From positions 7,013,501 to 7,077,500 of the forward strand of contig NZ_CP053564.1 in the NCBI RefSeq assembly GCF_013155125.1: DNA of 64,000 nt. Reading direction: 5' to 3'. Position numbers and translations under genes: made by a program. Origin of the DNA: Pseudonocardia broussonetiae (GTDB lineage: Bacteria > Actinomycetota > Actinomycetes > Mycobacteriales > Pseudonocardiaceae). Positions 26,777 to 35,600 of the stretch are shown here, piece by piece. Below the pieces are notes generated by a model. It made no database searches. It was not told the DNA's origin and worked only from the letters and a program-made list of their open reading frames with translations. Numbering within the stretch: position 1 is the stretch's first letter; the number at the start of each line of letters is the position of its first letter.

Positions 26777-27736
26777 GTGGCCGGGCCGGCGATCGAGCTC
26801 GAGGTCGGCGACCGCACCGTCCGGCTGAGCAACCCCGACCGCGTCTACTTCCCCGCCCGCGGCGAGACCAAGCTCGACCTCGCCCGGTACTACCTCGCCG
26901 TCTCCGACGGCATCGTGCGCGCCCTGCGCGACCGGCCCTGCATGCTGCACCGCTTCCCCACCGGCGTCACGGGCGAGAAGGTGCACCAGAAACGGCTGCC
27001 GCGGGGCGCGCCCGACTGGGTCGAGACCGTGCGCGTGCACTTCCCGCGCTGGAACCGCACCGCCGACGAGCTGTGCGTGCAGCACCCGGCCGACGTCGTG
27101 TGGGCGGTGCAGATGTCCACCGTCGAGTTCCACCCGTGGAACTCCCGGCGCGACCACGTCGAGCAGCCCGACGAGTGGCGCATCGACCTCGACCCCATGC
27201 CCGACGCCTCCTACGACGACGTGCGGCGCGTGGCGCACGTCGTCCACGAGGTGCTCGACGAGCTCGGCGCGACGGGCTTCCCCAAGACCTCCGGCGGCTC
27301 CGGGATGCACGTCTACGTGCGGGTCCCGCCCGAGCACGGCTTCGCCGACGTCCGCCGCTCCGCGCACGCCTTCGCCCGCGAGGTGGGCCGCCGCTGCGAG
27401 CTGGTCGACCTCACCTGGTGGCGCAAGGACCGCGACCCGGCGTCGGTGTTCGTCGACTACAACCAGAACGCCCGCGACCACACGATCCGCAGCGCCTACT
27501 CGGTGCGCGGCGTGCCCGAGGCCGTGGTGTCGACGCCGATCCGCTGGGACGAGATCGACGACGCCGATCCCCGCGACTTCACCATCGCCACGGTCCCCGC
27601 CCGGTTCGCCGAGCTGGGCGACCTGCACGCCGGCATCGACGACGCCGTGTTCTCCCTGGCCCCGCTGCTGGAGTGGGCCGACCGCGACGCGCACGAGGGC
27701 GTCGAGGAACCCCCCGAACCCCCGGACCTCGACTAG
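26777..27736 (+). CDS. LigD-type NHEJ polymerase (archaeo-eukaryotic primase fold), stand-alone
   Basis: The 319-aa protein corresponds to the polymerase domain of LigD, which adds nucleotides at breaks during non-homologous end joining. It has LSNPDRVYFP, a catalytic metal pair in WRIDLDPMP (~135-143), PKTSGGSGMHVYVRV (~168-182) and FVDYNQNARDHTIRSAYSVR. No ligase or 3'-phosphoesterase domain is fused; a LigC-type ligase is 3.6 kb downstream and Ku is not in the window. The acidic/Pro tail ends in a 20-bp tandem duplication. Confidence 0.92.
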   Translation: MAGPAIELEVGDRTVRLSNPDRVYFPARGETKLDLARYYLAVSDGIVRALRDRPCMLHRFPTGVTGEKVHQKRLPRGAPDWVETVRVHFPRWNRTADELCVQHPADVVWAVQMSTVEFHPWNSRRDHVEQPDEWRIDLDPMPDASYDDVRRVAHVVHEVLDELGATGFPKTSGGSGMHVYVRVPPEHGFADVRRSAHAFAREVGRRCELVDLTWWRKDRDPASVFVDYNQNARDHTIRSAYSVRGVPEAVVSTPIRWDEIDDADPRDFTIATVPARFAELGDLHAGIDDAVFSLAPLLEWADRDAHEGVEEPPEPPDLD

Positions 27737-27758
27737 CGCCCCCGGACCTCGACTAGCG
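27719..27758. repeat. 20-bp perfect tandem duplication spanning two stop codons
   Basis: CCCCCGGACCTCGACTAGCG occurs at 27719-27738 and again at 27739-27758. The first copy supplies the TAG of the polymerase gene. The second copy, read on the other strand, supplies the TAG of the convergent TetR gene. It appears to be a recent slippage or duplication. Confidence 0.95.
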
Positions 27759-28301
27759 GGCGAGCAGGGCGTCGAGCACCGCCCGGGCCCGCGCCGGGTC
27801 CAGCCCGCCGCCGGACACGCGCAGCAGCAGCCCGTCGACGCCGGCGGTGAAGGCCGTGGCCGCGGGCCCGTCCGGTGCGCCGACCAGCCGCCGCGCCAGC
27901 GCGTCGAGCGAGCCCCACCAGCGGTCGAGCTCCCCGCGCAGCGCCGGGCGCCGGGCGGCGAGCAGGCACAGCTCGTACTCCGCGAGCGCGTGCTCCGCGC
28001 TCCCCGCGACGAGCGCGGCGAGGCCGTCGAGCGCGCCCTCCCGGTCGGCCGGCAGGGCGTCGACCGCGGCGACCCAGCGGTCGTTGACGTCGAGCAGCGC
28101 GGCCACCAGCAGGTCGTCGACGGTCGGGAAGTAGTAGAGGACGGCCGTCGGCGGCACGCCGGCCTCGGCGGCGACGGCCCGCTGCGTCACCGCCGACACC
28201 CCCTCCCGGCCGACGACCCGCAACGCGGCGTCGAGCAGGGCGCGGCGCCGGGCCTCCCCCTTGCGCCGCCGCCCGTCGGACCCGCCCGCCTCAGGCGGCA
28301 T
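27753..28301 (-). CDS. TetR family regulator
   Basis: The 182-aa protein has an N-terminal helix-turn-helix, VTQRAVAAEAGVPPTAVLYYFPTVDD (~38-63 region), typical of TetR, and a helical ligand-binding C-terminal domain. It is translated after the SMR gene with an 11-nt overlap, so it probably controls its own operon and the SMR pump. The inducer is unknown. Its stop codon lies in the duplicated 20-bp repeat. Confidence 0.88.
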   Translation of the reverse strand: MPPEAGGSDGRRRKGEARRRALLDAALRVVGREGVSAVTQRAVAAEAGVPPTAVLYYFPTVDDLLVAALLDVNDRWVAAVDALPADREGALDGLAALVAGSAEHALAEYELCLLAARRPALRGELDRWWGSLDALARRLVGAPDGPAATAFTAGVDGLLLRVSGGGLDPARARAVLDALLAR

Positions 28302-28620
28302 GCGCCGCGCCGCCGAGCTCCAGGGCGAGGACCCCGCAGATCACCAGCCCGATGCCGCCGACCTGGATCCAGGTCAGCGACTCGCCGAGGAACGCGACGC
28401 CGATGAGCGCGATCAGGGCGACGCCGACGGCGGCCCACACGCCGTACGCCACCCCGATCGCCATCCCCCGCGCGAGCGCCTGGGACAGCGCGTAGAACGC
28501 CGTGCCGTACCCCAGCGCCACGACGACCGACGGCACCAGCCGCGTGAAGCCCTCGGAGAAGCGCAGGGCCACGGTGCCCGTCACCTCGGCGAGGATCGCG
28601 CCGATCAGCCAGAACCACAT
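28291..28620 (-). CDS. small multidrug resistance (SMR) family transporter
   Basis: The 109-aa protein has four membrane helices and the SMR hallmarks: the essential Glu in LIGAILAEVTGTVALRFSEG (Glu-12 region) and AYGVWAAVGVALIAL. SMR proteins are dimeric proton antiporters for quaternary ammonium compounds or guanidinium; Gdx and EmrE types cannot be told apart by eye. GGGGGTG precedes ATG 28620. It is first in an operon with a TetR regulator. Confidence 0.9.
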   Translation of the reverse strand: MWFWLIGAILAEVTGTVALRFSEGFTRLVPSVVVALGYGTAFYALSQALARGMAIGVAYGVWAAVGVALIALIGVAFLGESLTWIQVGGIGLVICGVLALELGGAAHAA

Positions 28621-28661
28621 GCCGCACCCCCGAGGAGAAACCAGAGCAGATGCTCCAGATC

Positions 28662-29606
28662 CTACGCGAGCGCGCGCACCGACTCGTCCCACAGCCGGGA
28701 GGCGGCCTCGGGGTCGAGCGCGTACGCGGCGACCCCGGTGCGGTGGCCGGGACGGTGCAGCTCGGCCTCGGCGCAGTCCTCGAAGTAGCGCCCGGACACG
28801 CCCTCGACCAGCGGCGACCCGGCGAGCAGCGCCGAGGTCGCGGCGCCCTGGGCGACGGTCTTCCAGCGCAGGGCCGGGCCGGGGCCGTTCGCCGAGCCCC
28901 GGCGGTCGAGGTCGGCCGCGGTGAGGTGGCGCTGCAGGTTCGTGCGGATCCCGCCGGGCATCAGCGCGTTGGCGGTGATCCCGTCGTCGGCCCAGCGGCG
29001 GGTGGCCTCCACCGCGAACAGCACGTTGGCGGTCTTCGACTGCCCGTACGCCGTCCACGGGTCGTAGGGCCTGCCCAGGTAGTGCACGTCGTCGAACACG
29101 ACCGGCGAGCGCAGGTGCGCGCTCGAGCTGACCGAGACGATGCGGGCGTCCCCGGCCGCGGCCATCGCCAGGTGCAGGCCCGTGGCCAGGGCGAAGTGGC
29201 CGAGATGGTTGGTCGCGAACTGCAGCTCCCAGCCCTCGCGCGTGCGCGTCTGCGGCGCGGCCATGACGCCGGCGTTGTTCACGAGCACGTGCAGCGGCCC
29301 GTCCCAGAGGCGGACGAAGGAGGCGATCGAGGCGCGGTCGGTCAGGTCGAGCGACGCGACGGACACGTGGTCGTTGCCGGTGGTCGCGACGATGTCCGAC
29401 GCCGTGCGGACGCCCGCGTCGACGTCGCGGACGGCCAGGGTGACCTCGGCGCCGGCGCCCGCCAGCGCGCGGGCGGTCTCGACGCCGATGCCGGAGGCGC
29501 CGCCGGTCACGATGGCGCGACGGCCGGTCAGGTCGACGTCGGCGAGGACCTCGGCCGCGGTGGAGGTGGCGGTGAATCCGGTTCTGACACGGGATGCGGT
29601 GGTCAT
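28662..29606 (-). CDS. short-chain dehydrogenase/reductase (retinol-dehydrogenase-like)
   Basis: The 314-aa SDR has the cofactor motif TGGASGIG (~34-41), NNAG (VLVNNAGVMAAPQ), the catalytic Ser in IVSVSSSAHLRSP and YxxxK in AYGQSKTANVLF. The substrate is unknown. AGAGGAACGGG precedes ATG 29606. It is divergent from a TetR gene, with two matching palindromic operators between them, so its expression is probably repressed by that regulator. Confidence 0.9.
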   Translation of the reverse strand: MTTASRVRTGFTATSTAAEVLADVDLTGRRAIVTGGASGIGVETARALAGAGAEVTLAVRDVDAGVRTASDIVATTGNDHVSVASLDLTDRASIASFVRLWDGPLHVLVNNAGVMAAPQTRTREGWELQFATNHLGHFALATGLHLAMAAAGDARIVSVSSSAHLRSPVVFDDVHYLGRPYDPWTAYGQSKTANVLFAVEATRRWADDGITANALMPGGIRTNLQRHLTAADLDRRGSANGPGPALRWKTVAQGAATSALLAGSPLVEGVSGRYFEDCAEAELHRPGHRTGVAAYALDPEAASRLWDESVRALA

Positions 29607-29637
29607 GTCCCGTTCCTCTCGTGGCCGGTAGCCTGGT

Positions 29638-29655
29638 AGCGGAGGAACCTCCGTT
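29638..29655. promoter_or_regulatory. TetR operator copy 1
   Basis: AGCGGAGGAACCTCCGTT is a palindrome with one imperfect end pair, in the divergent SDR/TetR intergenic region. It matches the second copy outside the central two bases and one end base. Confidence 0.7.
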
Positions 29656-29666
29656 ACGAGTCGTAC

Positions 29667-29686
29667 AAGCGGAGGGTCCTCCGCTT
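29667..29686. promoter_or_regulatory. TetR operator copy 2
   Basis: AAGCGGAGG and CCTCCGCTT form a perfect 9-bp inverted repeat around GT. Its centre is exactly 30 bp from that of copy 1, about three helical turns, so both would face the same side of the DNA. It lies 17 nt before the tetR start codon. Confidence 0.75.
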
Positions 29687-29703
29687 CATTCCGAGAGGGA
29701 GAT

Positions 29704-30276
29704 GTGACGCCGGACACAGGCACGCGGCCGATGCGGGCCGACGCGCGCCGCAACCGCGACCGCCTGGTCACCGCGGCCGTGCGCGCGTTCTCCGACGGGC
29801 GCCCCGACGTCACGCTGGAGGCCGTGGCCCGTGACGCGGGCGTCGGCATCGGCACTCTGTACCGGCACTTCCCCACCCGCGAGGCCCTGGTCGAGGCGGC
29901 CTACCGCACCGAGCTCGCCCGGCTCTGCGACGCCGCGGGCGAGCTGCTGGCCGACCGGCCGCCCGAGCGCGCGCTGCGGTCGTGGATGGACCGGTTCGTC
30001 GCCTACGCCACCGCCAAGCGCGGCATGGCCGACGCGCTGCGCGCCCTCGTCGCGTCGGGCGGGAACCCGTTCGCCGAGACCCGCGGGCGGCTGCTCGCGG
30101 CGGTCGCGTCACTGCTCGAGGCCGGCGCGCGCGCCGGCACGGTCCGCGACGACGTCGAGGCCGACGACGTGCTCGCGAGCCTGTCGGGCGTCTCGCTCGC
30201 CGCGCACGACGCCGCGCAGGCCGGCCGGATGCTCGACCTGCTGGCGCACGGGCTGCTCACCTGCCGGCCGTGTTGA
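29704..30276 (+). CDS. TetR family regulator
   Basis: The 190-aa protein has the TetR helix-turn-helix VTLEAVARDAGVGIGTLYRHFPTREALVEA-type segment (about residues 38-67) and a C-terminal domain with EADDVLASLSGVSL. It likely binds the paired operators upstream and represses both itself and the SDR gene. GTG 29704 is preceded by GAGAGGGAG; ATG 29731 is an alternative start. Its 3' end overlaps the convergent Mug gene by 20 bp. Confidence 0.9.
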   Translation: MTPDTGTRPMRADARRNRDRLVTAAVRAFSDGRPDVTLEAVARDAGVGIGTLYRHFPTREALVEAAYRTELARLCDAAGELLADRPPERALRSWMDRFVAYATAKRGMADALRALVASGGNPFAETRGRLLAAVASLLEAGARAGTVRDDVEADDVLASLSGVSLAAHDAAQAGRMLDLLAHGLLTCRPC

Positions 30277-30817
30277 GCGCGCGCAAACGCCCGAACTCCT
30301 CCGCCATCGCCTGCACCGACCAGTGCGCGTTGAGGCCGCTGGGGTTGGGCAGCACCCACACGCGCGTGCCGTCCCAGCTGCCCTCCTGCGGGCCGACGAC
30401 GGCGTCGCGGGCGCCGAACGCGGTGCGGTAGGCCGTGATCCCGACGACCGCGAGCCAGCGCGGCCGGTGCTGCGCCACGAGGGTCCGCAGGCGCAGGCCG
30501 CCAGCGACGACCTCGTCGTCGGTGAGCTCGTCGGCGCGGGCCGAGGCGCGGGCGACCATGTTCGTGATGCCCAGGCCCAGCCCCGCCAGCTCCCCCTGCT
30601 CCTCGGGCCGCAGCTGCCGCGGGGTGAACCCGGACCGGTGCAGCACGGGCCAGAACCGGTTGCCCGGGCGGGCGAAGTGGTGCCCGGTGACCGCGGAGAC
30701 CAGGCCGGGGTTGATGCCGCAGAACAGCACGCGCAGCGGCGGGTCGCCCGGCCCGGGGAGGACGTCGGGGATGGTCCGGGTGCGGGCGGCCTCCAGCTCG
30801 GCGCGGGTCCAGCTCAC
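30257..30817 (-). CDS. mug: G/U mismatch-specific DNA glycosylase (Mug/TDG family)
   Basis: The 186-aa protein excises uracil or thymine from G:U and G:T mismatches. It carries the Mug active-site motif LFCGINPGLVSA (~30-41) and the intercalation-loop motif LPNPSGLNAHWS (~156-167). RPGNRFWPVLHRSGF is also typical. GTG 30817 overlaps the stop of the upstream methyltransferase gene by 4 nt. Neighbours include NHEJ polymerase and ligase genes, so this stretch is enriched in DNA repair. Confidence 0.92.
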   Translation of the reverse strand: MSWTRAELEAARTRTIPDVLPGPGDPPLRVLFCGINPGLVSAVTGHHFARPGNRFWPVLHRSGFTPRQLRPEEQGELAGLGLGITNMVARASARADELTDDEVVAGGLRLRTLVAQHRPRWLAVVGITAYRTAFGARDAVVGPQEGSWDGTRVWVLPNPSGLNAHWSVQAMAEEFGRLRALNTAGR

Positions 30818-31317
30818 GTCCGCCGTCCCGAGACCGCCAGGCCGCGGGCGTCCGCGCTGACCCGGACGTCGGTGAAGCCGTGCCGCTCCAGGCCCGAGGT
30901 GACCGCCCCGGTCACCCGCGCGGGATCCTGCGGCCCCGCCCCGTAGCAGACGTGCAGGGCGCCGCCGGGGCGCAGCGCGCGGGCCGGCACCGCGAGCTCC
31001 GGGGCGGGCGAGCGCGTCCAGAAGAGGTTGACCTCGACCGCGAACACCGCGTCGAGCGACGCGTCGGGCAGGTCCAGCTCGTCCACCGAGGCCTGCCGCA
31101 CCTCCAGGCGCCCGGCCCGCACGTGGTCGGCGCCGCGGTCCAGGGTGCGGCGCACCGCCGTGGCGGAGCGGTCGACCGCCAGCAGGTGCCCGTCGACGAG
31201 CCGCTCGCACACCAGGACGGCGGCGACGCCCGGGCCGCAGCCGATCTCCAGGACGCGGTCGGCGGGCTGCGGGTCGAGGACCTCCAGGGCCAGCCGGACA
31301 CGATCGGGCACGCGCAC
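30814..31317 (-). CDS. class I SAM-dependent methyltransferase, short
   Basis: The 167-aa protein has motif I VLEIGCGPGVAAVLV (~22-36), an acidic loop end LLAVDRSATAVRR, and post-I VDELDLPDASLDAVFAVEVN. It is shorter than most class I enzymes and ends just after the sixth strand. Substrate unknown. GTG 31317 is used; GTG 31311 is possible. Translationally coupled to mug through a GTGA overlap. Confidence 0.82.
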   Translation of the reverse strand: MRVPDRVRLALEVLDPQPADRVLEIGCGPGVAAVLVCERLVDGHLLAVDRSATAVRRTLDRGADHVRAGRLEVRQASVDELDLPDASLDAVFAVEVNLFWTRSPAPELAVPARALRPGGALHVCYGAGPQDPARVTGAVTSGLERHGFTDVRVSADARGLAVSGRRT

Positions 31318-31352
31318 GCCCCCACCTTGCCCGACGGTGCAGGATGGCGGGC

Positions 31353-32423
31353 GTGGACCTGCCCGTGATGCCCCCGGTCAAGCCGATGCTGGCCAAGCCC
31401 GTGGCCGCTGTGCCGCAGGGCCAGCTCTACGAGCCCAAGTGGGACGGCTTCCGGTCGATCATCTTCCGCGACGGCGACGAGGTCGAGATCGGCAGCCGCA
31501 ACGAGAAGCCGATGACGCGGTACTTCCCCGAGGTCGTCGAGGCCGTGAAGGCCAACTTCCCGGACCGCGCGGTGGTCGACGGCGAGATCGTCGTGCTCGA
31601 CCGGGAGCACAACACGCTCGACTTCGAGGTCCTGCAGCACCGGATCCACCCGGCCGCGAGCCGCGTGACGATGCTGTCGGAGACCACCCCGGCCAGCTTC
31701 GTCGCCTTCGACCTGCTGGCCCTGGGCGACGACGACCTCACCGGCCTGCCGTTCGAGGAGCGCCGCGCGGCGCTGGAGCGTGCGCTCGCCGACGCGCGCC
31801 CGCCCGTGCACGTCACGCCGCTGACGTCCGACCACGCGCTCGCGGAGCAGTGGTTCGAGCAGTTCGAGGGCGCCGGGCTCGACGGCCTCATCGCGAAGAA
31901 GCCCGACCAGACCTACCAGCCCGACAAGCGCGTGATGGCCAAGATCAAGCACGAGCGCACGGCCGACTGCGTGGTGGCGGGCTACCGCGTGCACAAGTCC
32001 GGGCCCGACGTCGTCGGCTCGCTCATGCTCGGGCTCTACCAGGACAACGGGCACCTCGCGAGCGTCGGCGTGATCGGGGCGTTCCCGATGGCGCGGCGCC
32101 GGGAGCTGTTCGCAGAGCTGCAGGAGCTGGTCACGACGTTCGACGACCACCCGTGGGCGTGGGCGAAGCAGGAGGAGGGCGAGCGCACCCCGCGCAAGGC
32201 CGAGGCCAGCCGCTGGAACAGCGGCAAGGACCTGTCGTTCGTGCCGCTGCGCCCGGAGCGGGTCGTCGAGGTGCGCTACGACTACATGGAGGGCGTGCGG
32301 TTCCGGCACACCGCGCAGTTCGTGCGCTGGCGCCCCGACCGGCAGCCGGAGTCGTGCACCTACGCGCAGCTGGAGCAGGCCGTCGACTTCGACCTGGCCG
32401 AGGTGCTCGGGCTCCCCCGCTGA
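31353..32423 (+). CDS. ligC: ATP-dependent DNA ligase (LigC type)
   Basis: The 356-aa enzyme seals nicks using ATP. It has the nucleotidyltransferase motif I YEPKWDGFRS with the adenylated Lys, motif III FVAFDLLALG, motif IV GLDGLIAKKP, motif V MAKIKHERTADCVV and an OB-fold C-terminal part. It matches M. tuberculosis LigC end to end. ATG 31344 is in frame, but GTG 31353 aligns with LigC and has CAGGAT (31340-31345) ending 7 nt upstream, the leaderless spacing used by many genes here. Confidence 0.93.
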   Translation: MDLPVMPPVKPMLAKPVAAVPQGQLYEPKWDGFRSIIFRDGDEVEIGSRNEKPMTRYFPEVVEAVKANFPDRAVVDGEIVVLDREHNTLDFEVLQHRIHPAASRVTMLSETTPASFVAFDLLALGDDDLTGLPFEERRAALERALADARPPVHVTPLTSDHALAEQWFEQFEGAGLDGLIAKKPDQTYQPDKRVMAKIKHERTADCVVAGYRVHKSGPDVVGSLMLGLYQDNGHLASVGVIGAFPMARRRELFAELQELVTTFDDHPWAWAKQEEGERTPRKAEASRWNSGKDLSFVPLRPERVVEVRYDYMEGVRFRHTAQFVRWRPDRQPESCTYAQLEQAVDFDLAEVLGLPR

Positions 32424-32436
32424 CCGGTTCCCCCGT

Positions 32437-32465
32437 TTGACCGATTAGGGCACCCTTCCTACGCT
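32437..32465 (+). promoter_or_regulatory. strong leaderless promoter for the O-methyltransferase gene
   Basis: TTGACC (32437-32442) and TACGCT (32460-32465) are 17 nt apart, close to the housekeeping sigma consensus. TACGCT ends 6 nt before GTG 32472, so transcription should start at or beside the start codon. Confidence 0.75.
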
Positions 32466-32471
32466 GCCGCG

Positions 32472-33521
32472 GTGGAACCCCGACGACCCGCAGTCCGACG
32501 ATCTCCTGGGCCGCCCGACCCGGACGACCCGCGGCCGCTGCGGCTGCGCCGGCTGACCGACCTGCTGACGCCCACGGCCGTCCGCCTCGCCGTGTCCCTC
32601 GGCGTGCCCGACGTGCTGGCCGCCGGCCCCCGCACGGCCGACGCGATCGCCGCCTGCTGCGGCACCGACCCGCGCGCCACGCTCGGCCTGCTGCGCCGCC
32701 TGGTCGTGTGCGACGTGCTCGAGGAGGTCCGGCCGCGGGTGTTCGCGCTCGGCGAGCTGGGCGAGCCCCTGCTCGACGACCACCTGCGCGCGTTCCTCGA
32801 CCTCGACGGCGCCGCCGGGCACCTGGACCGCGCCTGGGCCGGGCTCGGGCACGCCGTCCGCACCGGCACCGCGGCCTACCCGCAGGTGTTCGGGCGCGGC
32901 TTCTGGGACCACCTCGCCGCCGACCCCGCGCTCGCCGCCTCCTTCGACTCCTACATGGACCAGTGGGCTGCGGTGTGGGTGCCCGCCGTCGCGCCCGGCC
33001 TGGCCGCGCGGGCGGCGCGCTCGGTGGTCGACGTCGGCGGCGGCACCGGCGGCCTGCTGGCCGCGGTCCTGGAGCAGGACCCGACGCTGTTCGGCACGCT
33101 GGTCGAGCAGGAGGCGTCGGCGGAGCGGGCGCGGGAGCGGTTCACCGGGGCCGGGCTGGACGAGCGCACGTCGGTCGTCGAGGGCAGCTTCTTCGACGCC
33201 CTGCCGCCCGGCGAGCCGCTCTACGTGCTGGCCCAGGTGGTGCACGACTGGCCCGACGACGCCGCGGTCGCGATCCTGCGCCGCTGCGCCGAGGCGCTGC
33301 CCGCGGGCGGTCGCGTCCTGCTGGTGGAGCGCGTGCCCGACCCCGACCGCCCCAGCCGCGACGACGTCGTCATGGACCTGCGGATGCTCGTCGTGTTCGG
33401 CGCCCGCGAGCGCACCCGCACCGAGTTCGCCGAGCTGGCCCGCAGGGCCGGCCTGGTCCTCACCTCGGTCGAGGAGGCCGCGCACGGCCTGTCGTTCGTG
33501 GAGCTGCGGCGGGAGGGCTGA
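32472..33521 (+). CDS. SAM-dependent O-methyltransferase, plant/hydroxyneurosporene type
   Basis: The 349-aa protein has an N-terminal winged-helix dimerisation domain (LRRLTDLLTPTAVRLAVSLG, ~26-45) and a catalytic domain with VVDVGGGTGGLLAAVLEQ (~178-195) and the general-base region VVHDWPDDAAV. Family members methylate hydroxyl groups of secondary metabolites; none of the neighbours identifies a pathway. The stop codon abuts the stop of the convergent peptidase gene (TGATCA). Confidence 0.87.
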   Translation: MEPRRPAVRRSPGPPDPDDPRPLRLRRLTDLLTPTAVRLAVSLGVPDVLAAGPRTADAIAACCGTDPRATLGLLRRLVVCDVLEEVRPRVFALGELGEPLLDDHLRAFLDLDGAAGHLDRAWAGLGHAVRTGTAAYPQVFGRGFWDHLAADPALAASFDSYMDQWAAVWVPAVAPGLAARAARSVVDVGGGTGGLLAAVLEQDPTLFGTLVEQEASAERARERFTGAGLDERTSVVEGSFFDALPPGEPLYVLAQVVHDWPDDAAVAILRRCAEALPAGGRVLLVERVPDPDRPSRDDVVMDLRMLVVFGARERTRTEFAELARRAGLVLTSVEEAAHGLSFVELRREG

Positions 33522-34463
33522 TCAGGGGGCGTCGGCGAACCGCTCCAACGCCTCGCGCATGAGCCGCCCGGACTCCGCGCTGCCCAGGTGCCCGGCGTCC
33601 TCGACGACGTGCAGCGCGGCACCCGGCCAGGCCTGCGCCAGCTCCCACGCGGTGACCAGCGGGCCGCCGAGGTCGAGGCGGCCGTGCACCAGCACGCCCG
33701 GGATCCCGCCCAGCGCCGCGGCCCCGCGGATCAACGCGCCCTCCTCGAGGAAGGCGCCGCGGGAGAAGTAGTGGGCGCAGAGCCGGGTCAGCGCGAGCAG
33801 CTCGCGCGGCGGGCGCACCGCGTAGACCGCCCGGCCGCCGGGCTCGGGCGACAGCACCGCGTCCTCCCACGTGGCCCAGGCCAGCGCGGCGCGCTCGCGC
33901 ACGCCCGCGTCGGGGTCGGCGAGCAGGCGGTCGTAGCCGCCGAGCAGGTCGGGGTCGTCGTGGTGGGCGCGGAACGCCTCCCACTCCCGGGGCAGGAACC
34001 GGCCGACGCCGCGGTAGAGCCAGTCGATCTCGCTGCGCCGGGTCGTCGTCACGGCCACCAGCAGCACCGCCCGCACCCGCTCCGGGTGGGCCTGCGCGTA
34101 GGCCAGCGCGAGCGTCGAGCCCCAGGAGCCGCCGACGACCACCCAGCGGTCGACGCCGAGGTGCTCGCGCAGCCGCTCGACGTCGGCGACGAGGTGGGCG
34201 GTGGTGTTCGCCGCCAGCGAGGTGGCCGGGTCGGACGCGTGCGGGGTGCTGCCGCCGCAGCCGCGCTGGTCGAACTGCACGATCCGGTAGCGGTCCGGGT
34301 CGAACGACCGGTGCATGCCGGTGGGCGCACCCGAGCCGGGGCCGCCGTGCAGGACGACGGCGGGCGTGCCGTCGGGGTTCCCGCGGACGTCCCAGCGCAG
34401 GCGCTGGCCGTCGCCGACGTCGAGCATCCCGCCGTCGTGGGGGGCCAGGGGCGGGCGCGTCAC
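33522..34463 (-). CDS. pip: prolyl aminopeptidase (proline iminopeptidase)
   Basis: The 313-aa alpha/beta-hydrolase releases N-terminal proline from peptides. It has the oxyanion motif [12 protein letters not shown] (~33-44), [12 protein letters not shown], the nucleophile elbow [23 protein letters not shown] with the acid, and the catalytic His in DAGHLGS. GTG 34463 overlaps the rlmN stop by 4 nt; the later ATG in MLDVGDG is another possible start. It follows rlmN in the same operon. Confidence 0.92.
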   Translation of the reverse strand: MTRPPLAPHDGGMLDVGDGQRLRWDVRGNPDGTPAVVLHGGPGSGAPTGMHRSFDPDRYRIVQFDQRGCGGSTPHASDPATSLAANTTAHLVADVERLREHLGVDRWVVVGGSWGSTLALAYAQAHPERVRAVLLVAVTTTRRSEIDWLYRGVGRFLPREWEAFRAHHDDPDLLGGYDRLLADPDAGVRERAALAWATWEDAVLSPEPGGRAVYAVRPPRELLALTRLCAHYFSRGAFLEEGALIRGAAALGGIPGVLVHGRLDLGGPLVTAWELAQAWPGAALHVVEDAGHLGSAESGRLMREALERFADAP

Positions 34464-35566
34464 GCCCCGGTGGCGGCCAGCTGCCCGCAGGCGGCGGCGA
34501 TCTCGCGGCCGCGGGTGTCGCGCACCGTGCACGCCACCCCGGCCGCCTGGACGCGCCGGACGAACTCGTCCTGCACCGGGCGCGGCGAGGCGTCCCACTC
34601 GCTGCCCGGCGTCGGGTTGAGCGGGATGAGGTTGACGTGCACGCGGTGCTTGCCGATGCGCTGCGCCAGCTTCTTGCCGAGCAGGTCGGCGCGCCACGCG
34701 TGGTCGTTGACGTCGCGGATCAGCGCGTACTCGATCGACACCCGCCGCCCCGTGGTCGTGGCGTAGCGGCGCGCGGCGTCGAGGACCTCGTCGACCTTCC
34801 ACCGGTTGTTGACCGGCACGAGCGTGTCGCGCAGCTCGTCGTCGGGGGTGTGCAGGGACACGGCGAGCGTGACGGGCAGCCCCTCGGCGGCCAGCTTGTC
34901 GATCGCCGGCACCAGCCCCACCGTGGAGACGGTGACGCCGCGCGCGGAGATCCCCAGGCCGTCGGGCGCGGGCGAGGTGATCCGCCGCACCGCGGCGACC
35001 ACGCGCTTGTAGTTGGCCAGCGGCTCGCCCATGCCCATGAACACGACGTTGGACAGCCGCGCGGGGGTGCCGAGCGCGCCGTCGCGGGCGGCCGCGGCGG
35101 CCTGGCGGACCTGCTCGACGATCTCGCCCGTCGACATGTTGCGCTCCAGCCCGCCCTGGCCGGTGGCGCAGAACGGGCACGCCATCCCGCAGCCGGCCTG
35201 GCTCGACACGCACACGGTGGCGCGGTCGGGGTAGCCCATCAGCACCGACTCGGCGCGCGTGCCGTCGTGGCCCTTCCACAGCGTCTTGCGCGTGGTGCCG
35301 TCGTCGCAGGCCTGCTCCAGCACCGGGGTGACCAGCTGCGGCAGCAGGGGGCGCAGCGCGTCGCGGGCGGCGGCCGGCAGGTCGGTCATCTGCTCGACGT
35401 CGGCGGTGAACCGGCCGAAGTAGTGCCGGGCGAGCTGGTCGGCGCGGAAGCCGGGCAGCCCGAGCTCGCCCACCGCGGCACGGCGCTCGGCGGGGTCGAG
35501 GTCGGCGAGGTGACGGGGCGGCAGCGCACGGCGGGGCGCATCGAAGACGAGCGGGAGGGAGGTCAT
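34460..35566 (-). CDS. rlmN: 23S rRNA (A2503-C2)/tRNA (A37) methyltransferase
   Basis: This radical-SAM enzyme methylates C2 of A2503 in 23S rRNA and A37 in some tRNAs. The 368-aa protein has the [4Fe-4S] motif [12 protein letters not shown] (~122-133), [22 protein letters not shown], and both methyl-transfer cysteines, including the C-terminal one in [11 protein letters not shown] 35566 has GGAGGG 4 nt upstream. Position next to cdsA-frr-pyrH matches mycobacteria. Confidence 0.96.
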   Translation of the reverse strand: MTSLPLVFDAPRRALPPRHLADLDPAERRAAVGELGLPGFRADQLARHYFGRFTADVEQMTDLPAAARDALRPLLPQLVTPVLEQACDDGTTRKTLWKGHDGTRAESVLMGYPDRATVCVSSQAGCGMACPFCATGQGGLERNMSTGEIVEQVRQAAAAARDGALGTPARLSNVVFMGMGEPLANYKRVVAAVRRITSPAPDGLGISARGVTVSTVGLVPAIDKLAAEGLPVTLAVSLHTPDDELRDTLVPVNNRWKVDEVLDAARRYATTTGRRVSIEYALIRDVNDHAWRADLLGKKLAQRIGKHRVHVNLIPLNPTPGSEWDASPRPVQDEFVRRVQAAGVACTVRDTRGREIAAACGQLAATGA

Positions 35567-35600
35567 GACGCCCTCCAGTGTGCCAGGTGCCGGGAGGTGC

